This document shows, piece by piece, positions 58,262 to 64,000 of a stretch of 64,000 bases of DNA. Below the pieces are notes generated by a model, which did no database searches, had not been told where the DNA came from, and was given only the letters and a program-made list of their open reading frames with translations. The translations under genes were made by a program, and so were the position numbers. Every line of letters begins with the position of its first letter. The stretch's first letter is position 1. Source of the DNA: Dermatemys mawii (taxonomy: Eukaryota > Chordata > Testudines > Dermatemydidae); the NCBI GenBank assembly GCA_007922305.1, contig ML677343.1, positions 31,489,987 to 31,553,986 on the forward strand, given 5' to 3'.

Positions 58262-58736
58262 AAGTCCCTGCTGATTAGGCCTCAGCTGGAGTGTTGTGTC
58301 CAGTTCTGGCCACCACATTTGATTAAAGATGTGGACTAACCAGAGAAAGTCCAGAGAAGAGCAACAAAAATGATTAAAGGTCTAGAAAACATGGACCTAC
58401 AAGGGAAGAGAGGGAACATGATAACAGGTTTGAAATACATATAATGTTGTTACAAGCAGGAGAGACTAAAATTGTTCTCCTTAACCTCTGAGGATAGGAC
58501 AAGAAACAATGGGCTTAAATTGCAGCCAGGAAGATTTAGGTTGGACATTAGGAAAAACTTCCTAACTGTCAGGGTAGTTAAGCCCAGGAAGGCTGTGGAA
58601 TCTCCGTCACTGGAGATTTTTAAAAGCAGATTAGACAAACATCTGTCAAGGACAGTCTAGATCCTGCCATGAGTGCAGGGGACTGGACTAGAAGACCTCT
58701 CGAGGTCCCTTCCAGTCCTATGATTCTACGATTCTC
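58262..58736 (+). mobile_element. CR1 LINE 3' end
   Basis: The left part (58,276-58,380) is the decayed ORF2 C-terminus ('gagtgttgtgtccagttctg', 'gagaagagcaacaaaaatga'). The 3' UTR follows: 'aggttggacattaggaaaaa', 'tggaatctccgtcactggag', 'cctgccatgagtgcagggga', and it ends 'gtcccttccagtcctatgat' then tctacgattct, the CR1 8-base terminal repeat. 5' truncated, as usual. It has the full 3' end, unlike the copies at 7.3 and 11.9 kb. Confidence 0.93.
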
Positions 58737-58739
58737 TCT

Positions 58740-59800
58740 CCCTTCATCTCTCTACTCTTCCCCAGTGCCTTTGATCTGTCAGTTCAGCTAGACAGTTTGG
58801 AATATACCTGACACATCTGGCTATTGTCCATTGATTCCAGTCCAAAATCCTTTGATTTACCAAACACTGCATATTTTGTCATATTTTGGCTGATGTGCTG
58901 TGCCCCAGAGACATCAAAGTTGCCAGTCTGCCTGTCTGTCCATGCTGGTGGGCTCTGGGAGTACTGAGGTCTCCCTCTAGCAGCTGACCTTACCCCAGTG
59001 ACTATAACTACCTACTATGTGCTGCTAATGTGATCTCCTAGCTCATAAGTTAAAGGCTTATGCTGAGTTTGATGCCTGCTGGTGACCATAATGCCTGTAA
59101 TGTACACAGACACCTGTGCAGTGCAGGGTTGAGGTAGGGTTCCCAGGGATCTGTGCCAGGAAAAAAAGCAGGCAATCTGCATTAGCATCTCTGCAAACAC
59201 CCCTCATCTGTGAGATGATACAGCAGCCATCTGGAAAACTGCCTGGGAACTTCACTTGTTTCTTTAACTCTCCCCCCCTTGACTTTGAGAAGCGTAATTA
59301 GTCATTCGTCACAGCCATAACAATGATGTAGAAGAATGACTTGCTCCCTGGTGAGGAACACGGCTGCAGGAGGCAACAATTGCTGGATTGATCACTTGGG
59401 GAGGGAGGGGGCAGGGGCTGAATGAGTGTGAGTTTTCTTCTAACAGTGAAGTTTAGCTCCTGCGCTTTAATTGCTAGGTTGTAGGGAGGAGGGTTTTGTT
59501 TCTGGTAGCTGTGGGCCAGGATTTACTAGGCTGATGCTCCTCTGGCTTTACTCTCCATGTTTTTTGGCTAATGGTGAATTAGGCAAGCTGCCCTGAAATG
59601 TATCCTGTATCCAAAGAGGCACTGGGTGATGTCATGATGACAAAGATGAGTGTAAACCTTCCATCTTCTAGCCCTTGGCTGAGGCACTGTGTGGATGGGA
59701 AACTAAAGCAGGATGCTGAGTAAGTCAGTGCCCAAACCCTGCACATTTGGTGTAGCTCTGGCTTCTAAGTACACTTAGAGAACTGTACAAGGATAGGTCC
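58740..59800. other. Unassigned non-coding sequence
   Basis: Contains the second copy of the 29-base exact repeat (59,085-59,113). Otherwise unique by eye. Confidence 0.4.
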
Positions 59801-59804
59801 ATCA

Positions 59805-60015
59805 ATGGCTATTAGACAGGATGGGCAGGGATGGTGTCCTTAGCTTCTTTTTTCCAGGAGCTGGGAACTGGGCAACAGGGGATGGATCACTTGATGACTA
59901 TCTGTTCTGTTCATTCCCTCTGGGGCTCCTGGCATTGACCACTGTCATAAGACAGGATACTGGGCTAGATGGACCTTTGGTCTGACCCAATTTGGCCGTT
60001 CTTATATTCTTAAGT
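59805..60015 (+). mobile_element. CR1-type LINE 3' end, second subfamily
   Basis: 'gatgggcagggatggtgtcc', 'caacaggggatggatcactt', 'ctgttctgttcattccctct', 'tactgggctagatggacctt' and the terminal 'ccgttcttatattctta'. The tail differs from the 58.7 kb copy, so it is another CR1 subfamily. A reversed fragment is at 3,744. Confidence 0.85.
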
Positions 60016-63000
60016 GACCATATCATAAAATTCCTCAGAGTTTGGTGTACTTGTTTCTAGGCTTTTGGGGGTGGGATATCCTGGAAAAGAACTGGCAACC
60101 AGAAAGAACTTACATACTTCTAACCGAGAATGAGCCACCCGCTCACTCTGAGACCCCTAGGTGGTACAGGCAGGTCAAACGACTCCTCATCTGGAAAACT
60201 GGTAACGAACCTAGCCTCCCTGGAGAGAACCAGAGGGTGCATTTCAGCTGAGCTTTCCTAGGAAAAAGAACCCAATGCGCTGAGTCAAGTTATACCACAA
60301 CCAGCTCATCAAAACAAAGTGATTCCACACAAGTAAGCAAATGAATCGCTGGCACATCATGCGATACTGTGGAACCAAAGCAATGTTTTCAGTGTTTGGG
60401 GGATTGTATGTTTTTAATCATTCATATTCTGTTTATGGTTCTTGCATTCAACATTCTTAGCTTATTTAGGATCTAGCTGGGTTATATTGCCTACTTCAAG
60501 TCTTTGGAGTTTGAATATCTATCTAAAGATACCTATTCCCATGGACTCTTAAGCATTCATTTGGCTAGTAGTTTAGGAAATACTAGTTCATATAGTCTTG
60601 GATTTACTGATGCAGTAGGAGTTACACACACAAAGCAAAAGTGGGATGTACCCTTTACATCAGCTACCTCTGTGGTTGACATCTCGTTCTTCTCTTCAAT
60701 GTTCTTCACCCCGTAGGTGGGAAATCCTTTCTGTTCCTAAACCAAAACCTCATCTGGACTATTCAGATCAGCTGTTCCCTCCTAGACCTGTGGTGAGGAG
60801 TTGTTCTTCTGAGGCTTTGACTACCTTGGATACCGAACTAGAAAACTGGCCTTTTCTGGTTTGGGCCTTGGACCAGAAATACAAGAAATGACGTCAGATC
60901 TGGGAATTTGAATGTGAATCTTCCCAAAATATAAAGAGTTTCAACTTCTGAGGCCTAGGTTTTGGCCCATCTTAAATTCTGTTGCTGTAACCAGCAACCT
61001 TTCAGTGATCTTTGAGCAGAGAGAGCCCCACCCAAACAGGTAGCTGGCTGCTCAGTTCTAAGACAGCAGTCTTTTAAAGTACAGTAGGCGTGAGTAGGGG
61101 ATTGACCGCCTTTGACTTCCAGTAGATGGTGCTGTCACACTGCCCGTCTCTAGCTGCCCAGGCATCTGTCTGGCTGTTAAAGTCAAGGAGAAAATTGGGA
61201 AGAGCAGGTTCAAGTCTCGGCATTGTTCTAATACTTGCAGATGTGCAGCTGCCACTTGCTTCTGCCATGACCTCTATCCCTGATCCTGCTCCAAAATAAA
61301 AAAATGTTGAGAGATGGTCCCTTCTCCCCTCCCCCCGCACTCCCATGCATGCAATCATACAAGCGCATGAGCTAAAAAGCCATCTCACATTTGTTATTTA
61401 ATCCCAGAGGAGAAAGCCCTTCCTAAACTGACAACTGCTGTGGGAGGCAGTTGCTTATATCGGCTCCTTGAAAGGTATTTATTTATTTATTTTGTGTCAT
61501 TTTATTTATTTTAGAAGGACAGTGTGTTGATTTGGCCACGTGCCAGCCAGGAAATACCAGACAGCTGAAGATGGACCTGATACAAACAGACTAACCAGCC
61601 TCAGATGTCCCTTTAATATTGGAATATGGAGAGTAATAAAAAGCACATGGGTAAATAATGAGATTATTAACGAAATATACAGAAATAAATCTGTTTGCAT
61701 TAGGGAACCCCAGTCAGCCACCAGTTTCATATAGAGTCTCTTAATCTCCTCTGAATGTATTTTAATGGGGGCATTATGCAGATTATCATGGTTTATAGCT
61801 CTGTAATCACTTGTCTGCATTACACTGTACATGTGTGTGTTCCGCTGCTTAGATCCTATCAATCACACACAAGAGGGAGTGGGCAATAGAATAAGGATGG
61901 AGTTATGTGACTGGAGGGAGAAGGAAAGGGAGGCTGATCTGGGAGGGGAAATGGGAGAACTCCAAGCTCTGAAAGGCAAGTAGCTTTCAAAGGAAGAGAG
62001 ATAGGAGTGTGAGCAGAATTCACATCCCTGATCTGCGGATGCTCCTCCTGCAGCTGACGCTTTGGGAGGAAGCTATTTACCAAGGGAGGAAGGTACTTAG
62101 AAGCAGAGACACACTGGGAAAAGCACGGAGCTTGAACTTTCAAACCTGGGGTTGCAAGGTCAGGCTCCCCAATTCCTATCTAGGCCGCTCGATAAATAAG
62201 TGCTGACCCCAGTGGAATTGATGATAGGTGCAGGCGCTGAGTGTCTTAACAAATCAGGCTGTTTGTCCTGGTGCCTAAGGGTGGCCCAAGGAGCTTAACT
62301 TTTGAGCACTCAAGTTTGAAAACGTTGGCAAGGTTTTCAATCGCCGTATCTGGCGTGTTGTCCCTTGGGCTGGGCGCATACGGGAGAGCCTGGGTGGGGG
62401 AGTCCTCTTGCACAGCTGTACAAGGATCCCGCGAGCTGACTGAGGATGGAGCTGGTCAGTTTTTGTAATGAATGTCCCCCAGGTCCCTTAAATTCAGCCT
62501 CCCTCCCATGCTCTAAAATTTGGGCTGGAAAGTTTCAATCTAGCCTGAGCTGATGGCGCCAGCTGGAGAGAGAACGCCAGCCATGCGGTTAGCGTGACAG
62601 CACTGACATTGTAGAATCTTTGATTAGCAATTTTCCATTGCATCTGCAAACCGCCTGGCTCGTTATTACACTTGCATGCTTCATGCGGTCCTGGAGAACT
62701 AGTTCTTCCCTGGGATAGGGCAATTGTTTTCACACGGTGTTCGCTCTGAGGTTTGGCGTGGGATACGGAGAGAGCCGATACAGTGCAATAGTTCTGCTGG
62801 TGCTGGGGAGGGGCGGGTTCTGTTTTACTGGGTGGTTAGAAATGAAAACAGGCTGTAAGAGACATGCTGTCGGCGTGAGCTCCAAGGAGCAGAGGAGGGA
62901 GGTGGACAAGACTGCTATTCTCATGGAATGTACTGCGCTTTTCCAGGGGACCACGTAACAGTGCATCCGTGGTTACAGAATGATGATGATAAAGACTTTA

Positions 63001-63164
63001 TTTTTGCACTAGGATAACTCACCTTGGCCTTGTTGAGGCCACTGAGCACTTGGGATCCTGGAAGAAATTATAATAAGAAATATAATATAGAGACATGATG
63101 GGAAATTATTGAACCCCCTCTTTAAAGAAATGCCTCCTTCACCATGGTACCTAGGCACTTATAT
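60016..63164. other. Unassigned non-coding sequence
   Basis: Largely unique. 60,720-60,960 has phrase-family wording ('cttggaccagaaatacaaga', 'tctgggaatttgaatgtgaa'). 61,510-61,850 is AT-rich and repeat-poor, and may be a conserved element. No exon recognised. Confidence 0.35.
61476..61513 (+). repeat. (ATTT)n simple repeat
   Basis: tatttatttatttatttt with an interruption (gtgtcat) and then 'tttatttatttt'. Confidence 0.85.
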
Positions 63165-63300
63165 TACCCTTAAAGGTAAGCTCTTAGAGGGAGGGACCGT
63201 CTATTTGTTCTGTTTGTACAGCACTGGCACAATGGAATCCCAGTCTGTGACTTGGGTTCCTAGGTGCTATCACAGTGCAGATATTAAATAAGAATAATAG
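63165..63300 (+). repeat. MIR/L2-type 3' end
   Basis: 'ggtaagctcttagagggagg', 'gaccgtctatttgttctgtt', 'tgtacagcactggcacaatg' and a terminal 'aaataagaataatag'. Confidence 0.7.
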
Positions 63301-64000
63301 GTGCTGCAGCCCCATTCACCGAGCAGACACCTCACTGGGCTCTGACTAAGTTATGCAGCTCTTACCCGGGCTTGATTTTCTTAGGCTTGAGGGCACAGAG
63401 TTGTTTTAATAAAAGTTGCCAAACAAAACATTTTGCAGGAGGGTGGGAAAAATCATTGCAAGTGCAGGCAGACAGTTCCACCATTCTTGGCTCCTTCTCC
63501 CAAAGGAGAAGTCACAGGAAAAGACAAGTAGCAAAGAGTCTTTTTCATGATTTATAGAATCCAATGATTAGTCAGCTCGCCTTAAGAAAAATGTCTTAAT
63601 TTATCTCAATCCCAATCCTGTTCTATTCCCCGCTCTCATCCGGCACCCAGCTCTTCCCTCCTTTAGAGATATGCCTTGTGCGTCATCTCTAGAGCCACGC
63701 CAAACCTTAGAAGGAAACCTCCAAATTCATGTGCCCTGGGGTTTTGTCCCGGGCTCAAACCTTGCACTGGGGTTTCCTAAAGGTTCACGGGCTGGTTCAG
63801 TGAATTTGGTGTGATGCAAGATTTGATGCTGTTTGACAAAGAGAGGCTGAATGAATGTGCCGCCCTCTTTCCATAACGTGTCTTTATTAACACGTAAGCC
63901 AAGGGGAAATGTGAGCCTCTTCTGTACAATGAAAAGGTCATGATGACACTGGTCTGTGGACGCCAGCCTGCTCACAGAAAAGAGCTTCATGTTTTGTTGC
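63301..64000. other. Unassigned non-coding sequence
   Basis: No repeat or gene recognised up to the window end. Confidence 0.4.

Overview
The window looks like non-coding nuclear DNA from a sauropsid vertebrate, most likely a turtle, with a crocodilian as the main alternative. The evidence is the repeat content. There are CR1 LINE 3' ends with the typical 'tcccttccagtcctatgat' tail, MIR-like SINEs, tRNA-derived SINE heads, many short hAT-type non-autonomous DNA transposons with 8-bp target duplications, and solitary LTRs beginning TGT and ending ACA. I saw no Alu, B1/B2 or L1 signal. I found no host protein-coding exon that I could defend, no RNA gene, no CRISPR array and nothing bacterial. 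The longest open frames (up to about 178 codons) are low-complexity, repeat-derived or mirrored on both strands. The stretch is therefore intergenic or lies inside a large intron.

Layout. 0-8 kb: a tRNA-like SINE head, a MIR copy, an L2-like ORF2 remnant, a reversed CR1 end, a head-to-head inverted dimer of a turtle repeat (4.85-5.1 kb), a palindromic element (6.7-7.05 kb) and a CR1 fragment with readable ORF2 C-terminus (7.26-7.63 kb). 8-16 kb: GC-rich hAT-like elements at 8.4, 12.2-12.56, 12.84-13.4 and 15.33-15.86 kb; the last is complete with a perfect 8-bp target duplication. Between them is a repeat-poor stretch (13.5-14.2 kb) that may be regulatory. 16-24 kb: a decayed R4/Dong-like LINE broken by a DNA element, two hairpin mini-elements, and a complete solo LTR on the minus strand (22,266-23,375) with a 5-bp duplication. 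24-32 kb: mostly unique sequence. 32-39 kb: two related hAT elements in opposite orientation, then a 1.39-kb hAT element (37,601-38,988) holding a degenerate minisatellite and a 133-bp-arm inverted repeat. 39-51 kb: a SINE, a well preserved MIR, a 124-bp element nested in an older repeat (42,546-42,669), an L2-like remnant at 48.6-48.9 kb, and a cluster of DNA elements and a possible LTR at 50.3-51.25 kb. 52-64 kb: two LTR-like elements (52,950-53,632 and 57,055-57,770), a CR1 3' end (58.26-58.74 kb), a second CR1-type end (59.8-60.0 kb) and AT-rich unique sequence.

No set of genes here works together as a system. What can be read is the order of transposon insertions: older MIR, L2-like and LINE sequence, then CR1, hAT and LTR insertions, some of them nested. 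Family names come from pattern recognition without a database. Coordinates of elements with target duplications are exact; those of degenerate fragments are approximate to a few tens of bases.
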